Positions 7,685 through 16,813 of a stretch of 32,956 nt of DNA are shown one piece after another. The stretch covers positions 1 through 32,956 of the forward strand of contig JAFLDQ010000018.1 in assembly GCA_017302355.1 (NCBI GenBank). The letters run 5' to 3'. This DNA comes from Dechloromonas sp. Lineage in GTDB: Bacteria; Pseudomonadota; Gammaproteobacteria; Burkholderiales; Rhodocyclaceae. The notes under the pieces were generated by a model that saw only the letters and a list, made by a program, of their open reading frames with translations, searched no databases and was not told the DNA's origin. Position 1 is the first letter of the stretch. Every line of letters begins with the position of its first letter. Position numbers and translations under genes: made by a program.

Positions 7685-8110
7685 TCAGCGCGAATCGTTC
7701 CCCGGCTGAGTGATGAAACCGATCCTGGTCAGACCGGCGCGGCGGGCGGCGCTCATGGTTTCGGCCACCGACTCGTAGCGGGTGCTGCGGTCGGCCTTGA
7801 GGTGCATCTCGACGTTGGCGTCATGGCGGACCGCCTCGCGGAAGCGGCTTTCCAGTTCGCCACGGTCGACCGCCTCGGAACCGACGAAAACGCGGTTGTC
7901 GCCGTCGATGCTGACCTGCAGCGTCAGCGGCTTGTCCGGTGTCGGCGCGCTCGCGGCGCGCGGCAGTTCGACCCTGACCGAGTGCGTCATCAGCGGCGCG
8001 GTGATGATGAAGATGATGAGCAGGACGAGCATGACGTCGACCAGCGGCGTCGTGTTGATCTCGGCCATCGGCGCCTGGGCGCCGGGCGAATTGAAGCTGC
8101 CGATCGCCAC
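7685..8110 (-). CDS. exbD: ExbD biopolymer transport protein
   Basis: A 141-aa protein with one N-terminal membrane helix containing the essential aspartate in NTTPLVDVMLVLLIIF, then a periplasmic domain with the typical VSIDGDNRVFVGSEAV and VEMHLKADRSTRYE pattern of ExbD/TolR. The start is a GTG at 8108-8110 directly after the exbB stop codon (TAA-GTG). With ExbB it forms the proton channel that powers TonB. Third gene of the tonB-exbB-exbD set and upstream of ftrA, so iron uptake and its energy supply are probably transcribed together. Confidence 0.9.
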   Translation of the reverse strand: MAIGSFNSPGAQAPMAEINTTPLVDVMLVLLIIFIITAPLMTHSVRVELPRAASAPTPDKPLTLQVSIDGDNRVFVGSEAVDRGELESRFREAVRHDANVEMHLKADRSTRYESVAETMSAARRAGLTRIGFITQPGNDSR

Positions 8111-8845
8111 TTACGCGGCTCCGCTGGCGGCGCGGGCGCGCATCGGGTGGATCTGCGCGCTGTTGGCGACGAAGGGCTTGCCGACGGTGAAGAAGGCGTG
8201 CAGGTCGTGGGCGAAGGCATCGAGATCGGCGAGCAGGACGCGGTTGGCGCGGGTGAAGGCGTTGTAGGCGAAGACCGCCGGCAGGGCGACGGCGAGGCCG
8301 GCGGCGGTCATGATCAGCGCCTCGCCGACCGGGCCGGCGACCTTTTCCAGCGCCGCCTGGCCGGAAAGGCCGATGGCGATGAGCGCGTGATAGATGCCCC
8401 AGACGGTGCCGAAGAGGCCGACGAAGGGGGCGGTGGCGCCGGTCGTCGCGAGCAGGGTGAGGCCGTTTTCCATCGCCGCCTGAGTGCTGGTGAGCTGCTG
8501 GCGCAGGGCGCGTTCCATCTGCTCGGCCGGGTCGAAGCGGGCGGCCAGGCGACCGGCGGCGGTTTCGCAATCGGCGTTGCAGATGCTGGCCTGGCTGGCC
8601 AGTTGGGCGTAGGGGCTGTCGCTGCCTGCCGCACGCAGGCGTTCGATGCCTTCGCCGACGCTGCCCGCCGACCAGAAGGCGCCGACGGCGCGCGCGGCGC
8701 GGCGCATCCGCCACCAGTCCAGGGTCTTGGCCAGGATCAGGTACCAACTGGCCAGCGACATCAGGGCCAGAATCACGGTGACCGTCCAGGAAACGCCGTC
8801 GCCGTTGGCCAGAACGTGGGCGAAGCCGAAAGAGTTCTCCTGCAT
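8111..8845 (-). CDS. exbB: ExbB proton channel subunit
   Basis: A 244-aa MotA/TolQ/ExbB-family protein. An N-terminal helix (VTVILALMSLASWYLIL) is followed by a cytoplasmic stretch and then the conserved core, LLATTGATAPFVGLFGTVWGIYHAL and the helix AGLAVALPAVFAYNAF. These are the pore-lining TM2/TM3 hallmarks. Starts with ATG at 8845, 2 bases after the tonB stop, with GGAG inside the tonB end serving as ribosome binding site. Forms the inner-membrane motor with ExbD and TonB for both receptors encoded in this window. Confidence 0.9.
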   Translation of the reverse strand: MQENSFGFAHVLANGDGVSWTVTVILALMSLASWYLILAKTLDWWRMRRAARAVGAFWSAGSVGEGIERLRAAGSDSPYAQLASQASICNADCETAAGRLAARFDPAEQMERALRQQLTSTQAAMENGLTLLATTGATAPFVGLFGTVWGIYHALIAIGLSGQAALEKVAGPVGEALIMTAAGLAVALPAVFAYNAFTRANRVLLADLDAFAHDLHAFFTVGKPFVANSAQIHPMRARAASGAA

Positions 8846-8847
8846 GA

Positions 8848-9498
8848 CTACTGCTCCAGTTTGAAAATGACGGGGACGAGCGCCCAGCTCTGGACAGCCG
8901 TGTCGCCGCGCCGGGCGGGGATGAATTTCCAGTTGCGGACGGTTTTCTGCGCCGCCTCGTCGAGGCGCGGGCTGCCCGACGAGGTCTTGATGTCCACGCT
9001 GTCGGCGGCGCCCTGGGGATTGACCGAAACGCGCAGGATGACCTTGCCCTCCTCGCCGAGGCGCCTGGACAGCGGCGGGTAGGGCGGCGGCGGGTTGTTC
9101 AGGTAGTTGGCGTCGAAGCGCGCCTGGCTGAAGGCCGTCTCGGCCGGCGCGGCCGACGCCACCGGGTTCTCGGGCGGGGCGGCGATCGCCGCGGGCGCCG
9201 GCGCCGTGCTGGCGGTGGACTCGATGACCGGGAGCGGCGCCGGCGCCCTGGGAACCGGCGCCGGCTTCTGGCGCAGCGGCTGCGGGCGGACGACCGGCAG
9301 CGGCCTGGCTTCCGGTTCCGGCGCCTTCAGGGGTTCCGGCGGCTGCAGCAGCTCGACCATCAGCGGCATCTCGATGATCTTGGGCGCTACCGTTTTCGCC
9401 GCCAGGATCAGCAGAAGAATGCCGGCATGCAGCGCGATGACCACCGCCAGCAGGCTGCTGCGCTGAAACTGGGTGGGGCGGGGCAGGGCGTAGCTCAT
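8848..9498 (-). CDS. tonB: TonB energy-transducing protein
   Basis: A 216-aa protein with an N-terminal membrane anchor (LLAVVIALHAGILLLILAA), a Pro/Ala-rich spacer (residues about 50-115, repeated PEPL/PAPVPRAPAP) and a C-terminal TonB domain with PPYPPLSRRLGEEGKVILRV and VRNWKFIPARRGD. It spans the periplasm and transmits ExbBD energy to outer-membrane receptors. First of the tonB-exbB-exbD genes, it lies 109 bases after the hemP stop. That gap contains leader motif C. No strong ribosome binding site is seen close to the ATG. Confidence 0.9.
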   Translation of the reverse strand: MSYALPRPTQFQRSSLLAVVIALHAGILLLILAAKTVAPKIIEMPLMVELLQPPEPLKAPEPEARPLPVVRPQPLRQKPAPVPRAPAPLPVIESTASTAPAPAAIAAPPENPVASAAPAETAFSQARFDANYLNNPPPPYPPLSRRLGEEGKVILRVSVNPQGAADSVDIKTSSGSPRLDEAAQKTVRNWKFIPARRGDTAVQSWALVPVIFKLEQ

Positions 9499-9543
9499 CG
9501 GAATTTTCGGGCGAGCGTACCCGCCGTCAGGAGAAAAAGCCGT

Positions 9544-9573
9544 TGGCTCGCTGGCTTGGTGCTGGCTGGCTAC
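9544..9573 (-). promoter_or_regulatory. GCCAGCC-repeat leader C (upstream of tonB)
   Basis: On the coding strand: TAGCCAGCCAGCACCAAGCC, then AGCGAGCCAACG, ending about 45 bases before the tonB ATG. The block GGTAGCCAGCC also occurs in leader F before the receptor gene at 27375. Function unknown. Confidence 0.4.
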
Positions 9574-9607
9574 CGGGAAGGAGAGGGGTACAGCGAAAAG
9601 GAAAAGG

Positions 9608-9784
9608 CTATTTGGTCAGGATCAGCTTGTTCTCGCGGGTGACGCGCAGCAGGTAGATCTGGCCACCGTGGGCGATTTCGATGGCTGACGCACCCTGCAG
9701 CAGTTGCTCGCTGTCGATGCGCGGACGCAGCATCCGGATGGCGGCGGGTGGCGGCGTATTGGCGGGTTTGGTTTGCGGTGTCAT
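9608..9784 (-). CDS. hemP: HemP family hemin uptake protein
   Basis: A 58-aa protein (61 aa if the in-frame TTG at 9793 is used). The C-terminal half IDSEQLLQGASAIEIAHGGQ followed by YLLRVTRENKLILTK is the HemP (HmuP) signature: a short beta-rich domain ending in RxTxxxKLILTK. HemP/HmuP proteins are co-encoded with heme-uptake systems in betaproteobacteria and HmuP is reported to help activate heme receptor expression. No strong ribosome binding site is seen. A Fur-like box lies about 40 bases upstream. First gene of the long iron operon. Confidence 0.85.
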   Translation of the reverse strand: MTPQTKPANTPPPAAIRMLRPRIDSEQLLQGASAIEIAHGGQIYLLRVTRENKLILTK

Positions 9785-9821
9785 GTGAGTCAAGGATACG
9801 AACGAGAACGGGTCGTATTTT

Positions 9822-9842
9822 CATGTTAATGAGAATTGTTGT
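9822..9842 (-). promoter_or_regulatory. Fur-like box upstream of hemP
   Basis: CATGTTAATGAGAATTGTTG on the plus strand matches the core of the Fur consensus (AATGATAAT/ATTATCATT hexamers) in the only gap between the GNAT gene and hemP. It is the likely iron-responsive operator of the hemP-tonB-exbBD-ftr operon. Confidence 0.65.
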
Positions 9843-9860
9843 CAACTGGAAATCGGAGCT

Positions 9861-10316
9861 TTATTGACCGGTGTCGCCCAGTCTGATCGTCGCGTGCGGC
9901 ACGGCCGGCCGGATTTCCACCACATAACCGAGCCTCCGGCTGATGTACACCGCGGCCGGGTGGCCGGTGGCGAGGTGGACATGGGTGATGCCGAGATGGC
10001 CGGCCTGCGCCAGGGCGGCGGCGAAAAGACGACGCGCCTGGCCTTGCCGGCGGCAGGCCGGCAGGACGCTGGCGCCGAGTTCGCCGATCCGGCCATGCAT
10101 GGCGAGGTGGATGAAGGCCGAGAGCGGGCAGCCGAGGCCGAAAGCGAGATCGTCGTCGAGCGCGATGCGCGCGACATAGCCGGCGATGGCGTCGTCGGAG
10201 AGGGCGCTGGCGAAGCGCCCGTAGCGGTCGTCGCGGTTCAGCGCCAGCAGGTGTTCGAGGATGGCGGCGCGATCCCCGCCCGCCAGCCGGCGGACGGCCG
10301 CCAGGGTTGCGCTCAC
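9861..10316 (-). CDS. GNAT-family N-acetyltransferase
   Basis: A 151-aa protein with GNAT features: a mid-protein strand GELGASVLPACRRQGQARRLFAAALAQA, where the Q/RxxGxA-like RRQGQAR is the acetyl-CoA pyrophosphate loop, followed by HLATGHPAAVYISRRLGY, the usual second-helix YxxxGF/Y motif. The start is taken as the GTG at 10316, which overlaps the nrdB stop as GTGA. A TTG two codons earlier is possible. Translationally coupled to nrdB, an unusual partner for a ribonucleotide reductase. Substrate unknown. Confidence 0.75.
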   Translation of the reverse strand: MSATLAAVRRLAGGDRAAILEHLLALNRDDRYGRFASALSDDAIAGYVARIALDDDLAFGLGCPLSAFIHLAMHGRIGELGASVLPACRRQGQARRLFAAALAQAGHLGITHVHLATGHPAAVYISRRLGYVVEIRPAVPHATIRLGDTGQ

Positions 10317-11421
10317 TCCCAAGCCAGCGCCCCGCCGGTCTGGTACTCGGTGACGCGCGTTTCGAAGAAGTTCTTCTCCTTTCTCAGGTTGGCCTGCTCG
10401 TCGAGCCAGGGCAGGACGTTCTCGGCGCCAGGAAAAGGCTCGGCGACGCCGACCTGGCGGGCGCGGCGGTTGGCGATGAAGCGGAACTGCTGCACGTGCA
10501 GGTCGGCGTTGTAGCCGAGAATCGGGTCGCGCAGGATGAAAGCCGCGTAGGCGATCTCGGCCGCCTCGGCTTCATCCCACAGTTCGCGCAGCGCGGCCGG
10601 GTCGAGGCTCAGGCTCTCCTCGGTCAGCAGTTCGCGCACGACGCGGATGCCGAAGGCGCAGTGCAGCACCTCGTCGCGCATGATGTATTGCAACTGCTCG
10701 GCGGCGCCCTTCATCAGGCCGCGCCGCTGCAGGGCGAAGATCGGCGTGAAGCCGTTGTAGAACCAGCAGCCCTCGAAGATCACCGCGAAGAAGAAGTAGG
10801 ACAGGGCGAAGTCGTGCAGGTTGGCGCGGTCGGTCAGGTCGAAGTCCGAGCGCAACACCTTGTCCAGTCGGCGGTTGGAGAGCACGATCTTGCCGTGGAT
10901 TTCCGGCACGACGCGGTAGCGGTTGTAGATTTCCTGCTGGTCGAGGCCGATGCTTTCGATGCAGTGCTGGTAGGCCCAGGTGTGCAGCGCTTCCTCGTAG
11001 ACCTGGCGGGCCTGGTAGATCTGGATCTCCGGCGCGCTCATCTTCTCCATGACCGCCAGGCCGATGTTGCGCATGGCGAGGATGTCGGAGGTGGTCAGGT
11101 AGGCGAGGACGTTCTCGAAGACATGACGCTCGGCGGGGGTCAGCTTGTGGTGGTAGTCGTGCACGTCCTGCGCCATGCCGATTTCCAGCGGCGTCCAGTG
11201 GTTGCGGTTGGCCTTGAGAAAGAACTCCCAAGCCCACGGGTATTTGAACGGGGCGAGCTGGTTGATGTCGGCGTGGCCGTTGACGATGCGCTTGTCTGCG
11301 GCGTTGATCGGGGCGAGCGCCGGCGCGTTGTCGCGGTCGGCTGCGGTTTTTGCCGGTTTTTCGGGGTCGACCGCAACCGTCGCGGCAGGCGTATCCCAGT
11401 CGTCGAAACGGAACGCGGCGT

Positions 11422-11425
<4 letters not shown>
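10313..11425 (-). CDS. nrdB: Class Ia ribonucleotide reductase, small (radical) subunit
   Basis: A 370-aa R2 protein that houses the di-iron/tyrosyl radical. The segment VYEEALHTWAYQH aligns with the E. coli E115-x-x-H118-x3-Y122 element, giving E145, H148 and radical Tyr152 here. Further ligand segments are AERHVFENVLAYL and the later EGCWFYNGF and RDEVLHCAFG (ExxH). The first 40 residues are a variable Ala/Pro-rich tail. Start ATG overlaps the nrdA stop by 4 bases (ATGA). Makes deoxyribonucleotides with NrdA, needs oxygen and iron, and is co-controlled with nrdA by the upstream riboswitch and NrdR-like boxes. Confidence 0.92.
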
Positions 11426-14160
<2,735 letters not shown>

Positions 14161-14163
14161 GGC

Positions 14164-14191
14164 GATTCTCCGGCATGGGGGGCGGAGAATC
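14164..14191 (-). promoter_or_regulatory. Hairpin sequestering the nrdA ribosome binding site
   Basis: On the minus strand, GATTCTCCG (14191-14183), a 10-base loop and CGGAGAATC (14172-14164) form a perfect 9-bp stem. The 3' arm contains the GGAGAA Shine-Dalgarno of nrdA, 5 bases before its GTG. This is the expected form of a translation-controlling expression platform for the riboswitch upstream. Confidence 0.65.
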
Positions 14192-14201
14192 GGGGGTGCG
14201 T

Positions 14202-14228
14202 GCCGGACGCGATACGGCGCCGTCCGGC
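14202..14228 (-). other. Second leader hairpin, nrdA 5' region
   Basis: GCCGGACG and CGTCCGGC form an 8-bp perfect stem with an 11-base loop between the riboswitch and the ribosome-binding-site hairpin. No U-tract follows, so it is more likely structural than a terminator. Confidence 0.4.
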
Positions 14229-14325
14229 AGGAGCCGGTTGCGGTCGACGTTCACGAACGGATGAAAACACTGCCACGCACAGACCTTTCAGGGACACCCC
14301 GCCCCATCGTTGGTTGGAAGGACGT

Positions 14326-14490
14326 TGCGGCAGGTCTCCTGGCTCTCGGCTCGACGCTTCCCGCCGCCTTCCCGGTCGCAGACCAGTGGCAAAGATGGGC
14401 GGAACGCTCGCCGATGACAGTTGCGGGGGCAGCCCCGGCATTCGGACCTGGCGGTCCGGCACCGGATTCCCGTTTTAATCCCCGAAGGGA
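14326..14490 (-). promoter_or_regulatory. Cobalamin (AdoCbl-type) riboswitch of nrdAB
   Basis: Read on the minus strand, the conserved cobalamin elements occur in order: AAAACGGGAATCCGGTGC; then CCGGGGCTGCCCCCGCAACT; then TTTGCCACTGG; then CGACCGGGAAGGC; and finally the B12 box AGCCAGGAGACCTGCC (14344-14329). Spacing and order match the Rfam cobalamin class. It lies between the predicted promoter and nrdA, with a hairpin over the nrdA ribosome binding site downstream. Cobalamin binding is expected to shut off the B12-independent reductase. This is a known arrangement in, for example, Streptomyces nrdABS. Confidence 0.93.
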
Positions 14491-14507
14491 ACCATCAACG
14501 AGGCGAA

Positions 14508-14537
14508 GTCTAGGCGGCGTTCGGCCAGCTTGTCAAG
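14508..14537 (-). promoter_or_regulatory. Predicted sigma-70 promoter of nrdAB
   Basis: TTGACA (14537-14532) is a perfect -35 element. An 18-base spacer leads to TAGACT (14513-14508), a 4/6 match to -10. Transcription would start near 14500, just before the riboswitch. An alternative promoter inside the NrdR-like boxes (CATATC) cannot be excluded. Confidence 0.5.
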
Positions 14538-14545
14538 CTCCGAAC

Positions 14546-14592
14546 CGCTAGATATGGTGTGTATTGAATGATTTCATACTACCGGTAGTGGT
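14546..14592 (-). promoter_or_regulatory. Pair of NrdR-like boxes
   Basis: Two 16-base palindrome-like sites, 14546-14561 (CCGCTAGATATGGTGT; 12 of 16 positions match ACACTATATATAGTGT) and 14577-14592 (ATACTACCGGTAGTGG; 10 of 16), are separated by exactly 15 bases. Their centres are 31 bases apart. Paired boxes 15-16 bases apart are the hallmark of the NrdR repressor of ribonucleotide reductase genes. The second box overlaps the 3' end of the DUF2325 gene. Confidence 0.55.
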
Positions 14593-15839
14593 TCCTCGGT
14601 GTCGTTGGCCTCGATCAGGCGGGACAGTCCGGAGACGCCGGCGGTCTTCATGTAGAGGCACGGCTTGCCCGTGCGCTTGCACTGTTCCTTGACGCGCCAA
14701 TAGGCGTTGTGGCTGATGCAGCCGGCCTGGCAGATGACCAGGTCGGCGGCGGCGAGGGCGGCGTCGATGCGGTGCAGGCTCTCCTCGAGTCCGCCGTCGT
14801 GGTGCAGGAAGCGCCCGCCGCGCTCCTCGATGACCTGCCGGTAAGCGTCGACCGCGCCGGTGCGGCCGCCGACGCAGAGGACGCACTTGCCGGCGACATT
14901 CACCGCACTGTTGCGGTCGACGGCCGAAAGAGGGCGGATTTCGGAATCGGCGGCGGCCGGCGCCGTTGCCCGTTGCACAAGCTGCCGTTTCAGGCTGGCG
15001 ATCTCATCTTCCAGTGCGGCGGCGTGGGCGCTCAGGGCGCTCATCCGGGCTTCCGCATCGCTGGCGCGGCGGGCCAGCGCTTGGCGGTCCCTGAGGTCGG
15101 GCAGGATCCGGCGCAACTGGTCGAGTTGCGCGGTCAGGCTGGCGCCCCACGCGTCCTTGCCGGCCAGGTCGGCGCGCAGTTCGGCGATGCGCGCGCCGAG
15201 CGCCTGTGTGGCGCTGGATTTCTCGCTGCGCATCGCTTCGTTCTCGCGGCGGGCGGCGTCGAGTTGCCGGCGCAGTTGCGCGTTGTCGGCGCGCAGGGCC
15301 TTCAGGGTGTTCAGGTCGGCGCGCGCGCCGCTGCCGACCTGATGCTGGATCATGTGGATGTCGCCGTAAATCGCGTGCTCCAGTGTCGCGTCGCAGGCCG
15401 GGTGCGTCCAGCACGACCAGAGGGCGGCCGGAATTTCGCCGCCGTTGGCCAACGCTTCCCGCCACATTGCGCCGAGGGCGTCGCTGCTGCGGGCGGTGGA
15501 GTGACGGCGTATGCTCAACTGGAAGCGCCTTTCAAGCTGTTTGTGCAGCAATTCGGCGAGCCGGCTGCGTTCCTCGCAGGCGCCCACCGCCGTCGTGTGC
15601 AGCACGAAATCGCTGGTGTCGCGCGGGAAATGCATGATCCTGGTCATCAGCCCGCGCAGTTCGTCAACGTCGAAACAGACGCCGATCACCGGGCAGTGGA
15701 ACTTGTGCGGAATTTCCCAGAGCTTGCGCCGGCGCGAGCCGTGCACGGGGGTTGGGGTGGCATCGGGGCGCGGCAGGGTCAGGGAGGGTCCGGACTGGCT
15801 GAACAGGCCGCCGGCGACGTGGAAAGCTACCTCGGACAT
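14574..15839 (-). CDS. DUF2325 domain protein with coiled-coil
   Basis: A 421-aa protein of unknown function. Residues about 40-170 form an N-terminal domain with HKFHCPVIGVCFDVDELR and a later WTHPACD. About 180-300 is a long coiled-coil (heptad-like LKALRADNAQLRRQLDAARR). About 320-410 is the DUF2325 domain with KCVLCVGGRTGAVDAYR, FLHHDGGLEES and the cysteine/histidine signature VICQAGCISHNAYWRVKEQC, suggestive of metal or redox chemistry. Start ATG has AAGGAG upstream. Leader motif D lies 21-51 bases before the start. Last gene of an operon with two uncharacterised genes beneath Fur-like boxes, so iron-responsive expression is likely. No established function. Confidence 0.75.
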   Translation of the reverse strand: MSEVAFHVAGGLFSQSGPSLTLPRPDATPTPVHGSRRRKLWEIPHKFHCPVIGVCFDVDELRGLMTRIMHFPRDTSDFVLHTTAVGACEERSRLAELLHKQLERRFQLSIRRHSTARSSDALGAMWREALANGGEIPAALWSCWTHPACDATLEHAIYGDIHMIQHQVGSGARADLNTLKALRADNAQLRRQLDAARRENEAMRSEKSSATQALGARIAELRADLAGKDAWGASLTAQLDQLRRILPDLRDRQALARRASDAEARMSALSAHAAALEDEIASLKRQLVQRATAPAAADSEIRPLSAVDRNSAVNVAGKCVLCVGGRTGAVDAYRQVIEERGGRFLHHDGGLEESLHRIDAALAAADLVICQAGCISHNAYWRVKEQCKRTGKPCLYMKTAGVSGLSRLIEANDTEEPLPVV

Positions 15840-15860
15840 GGGGGCTCCTTGGACAAGGGA

Positions 15861-15890
15861 CTGGCTGGCCGGCGTCCCGGTTGGCTGGCG
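15861..15890 (-). promoter_or_regulatory. GCCAGCC-repeat leader D (upstream of DUF2325 gene)
   Basis: Coding strand: CGCCAGCCAACCGGGACG, then CCGGCCAGCCAG, ending 21 bases before the ATG. Shares CCAACCGG with leader E. Function unknown. Confidence 0.4.
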
Positions 15891-15909
15891 AAAGAAGACG
15901 AAAGTGCGG

Positions 15910-16359
15910 TCAGTCGCAGTACTCGAGGCAGGCGTCGGCGTTGGCTGCGAGGAAATGGATGGCCTGGTCGCGTGCGCTGGACAGGCGGAGGCATTCCGCG
16001 TGCGCCGTGCACAGGGTCTTGTCGAGCCGGCAGACGCGGCGGGCAGCCGCGGCCAATTCGGCGTTGGCCTCGCTCAGAAGTATCAGCCGCCGGCCGAGTT
16101 CGACGATCGCCTGCCCCGATTCGAGCGCCGCCGCCCGTTCGCGGCTGGCGTGCAGCAGGTTTTGCAGCCGGCTGATCTCGTTGTCCTGGGCAACGATCTT
16201 GCGGGCGGCCAGGGTGGCGCTGCGCTTCTGGGCCTGGCGCGATTCCCGCAGGGCATCGCGCAGCGCCAGGTTGGCCGCTTCCAGTTGCGCCACGCGTTCC
16301 TCCAGCGAAAGGGCTGGCTCGCGCTCGATCAGGGAACGGTTCTCAAGTGGCGCCAGCAT
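15910..16359 (-). CDS. Coiled-coil hypothetical protein
   Basis: A 149-aa protein with no recognised family. From about residue 18 to 110 it is a predicted coiled-coil (LEERVAQLEAANLALRDALR and further heptads). The C-terminal part carries four cysteines (RRVCRLDKTLCTAHAECLRL and a final CLEYCD), which could hold a metal or cluster. It overlaps the preceding 71-aa gene by 17 bases and lies 70 bases before the DUF2325 gene, with which it shares a coiled-coil character; an interaction is possible. Not seen with a signal peptide, so cytoplasmic. Confidence 0.6.
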   Translation of the reverse strand: MLAPLENRSLIEREPALSLEERVAQLEAANLALRDALRESRQAQKRSATLAARKIVAQDNEISRLQNLLHASRERAAALESGQAIVELGRRLILLSEANAELAAAARRVCRLDKTLCTAHAECLRLSSARDQAIHFLAANADACLEYCD

Positions 16360-16558
16360 GCGGCGTTTCCTTGTGTGGGAGCTGACCGAGCCGGTAGCTG
16401 GCGCGTTCGCACAGTTCGCGGGTCTCGTCGTCGAGGTCGGGTGCGTTGCTGAGGCGTTCGAGCAGGCGGGCGGCGTTCAGCGCGGAGTGTGGGCAGCCGC
16501 TTTCGCCGTGGATCAGCAACAGGCTGAGGGCGCCGGCCCAGAGTTCGACGGCCGGCAT
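16343..16558 (-). CDS. Small hypothetical protein (71 aa)
   Basis: Starts MPAVELWAGALSLLLIHGES and continues GCPHSALNAARLLERLS, then DDETRELCERASYRLGQLPH: an alpha-helical, cytoplasmic-looking protein with two cysteines. The ATG at 16558 is chosen because the upstream part of the frame would run through the Fur-like boxes. It begins 2 bases after the stop of the 24-codon ORF and overlaps the following coiled-coil gene by 17 bases, so it is part of a tight operon. No family recognised. Confidence 0.55.
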   Translation of the reverse strand: MPAVELWAGALSLLLIHGESGCPHSALNAARLLERLSNAPDLDDETRELCERASYRLGQLPHKETPHAGAT

Positions 16559-16560
16559 CG

Positions 16561-16635
16561 CTACACCGGCAGGGCAGGCACCCGGCGCCGGAACAGGATG
16601 CCGGCAAGGGGGGCGTTCAGGAACAGGCGGCGCAT
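16561..16635 (-). CDS. Possible 24-aa leader peptide or small protein
   Basis: A 24-codon ORF starting ATG at 16635 and ending TAG at 16561, 2 bases before the next start. The product MRRLFLNAPLAGILFRRR is basic and weakly amphipathic, followed by VPALPV. It is the first ORF after the Fur-like boxes and has no obvious Shine-Dalgarno. Could be a true microprotein, a translational-coupling leader or chance. Confidence 0.35.
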   Translation of the reverse strand: MRRLFLNAPLAGILFRRRVPALPV

Positions 16636-16650
16636 AATCATTCCGAATTG

Positions 16651-16669
16651 TTGAGAATGATTCGTATCC
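16651..16669 (-). promoter_or_regulatory. Fur-like box proximal to DUF2325 operon
   Basis: TTGAGAATGATTCGTATCC on the plus strand resembles the Fur consensus (GAGAATGATT core). It ends 15 bases before the ATG of the 24-codon ORF. Confidence 0.6.
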
Positions 16670-16691
16670 TACAGAGAAGTTTCTGGGTTGT

Positions 16692-16712
16692 AAATACGAA
16701 TTATTCGTATTT
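16692..16712 (-). promoter_or_regulatory. Fur-like palindrome distal to DUF2325 operon
   Basis: AAATACGAA-TTA-TTCGTATTT is a perfect 9-bp inverted repeat around a 3-base centre, AT-rich in a GC-rich region. It lies 22 bases upstream of the first box. Together the two would form a double iron-responsive operator. Confidence 0.55.
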
Positions 16713-16727
16713 GTTGGGCAGAATGAA

Positions 16728-16746
16728 GCCACGGAGCGGCCGTGGC
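16728..16746 (-). terminator. Possible terminator after cytochrome gene
   Basis: On the minus strand GCCACGG-CCGCT-CCGTGGC is a 7-bp stem followed by TTCATTCT, a weak U-rich tail. It lies about 68 bases beyond the cytochrome stop and just before the Fur-like palindrome, so it could separate the two operons. Confidence 0.4.
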
Positions 16747-16813
16747 CTTGTCGTGGTGTGGCGGGCAGGTCCGCCCGGGGTCGATGCGGGCGGCCCGGGA
16801 ATGGTGCCCGCGT

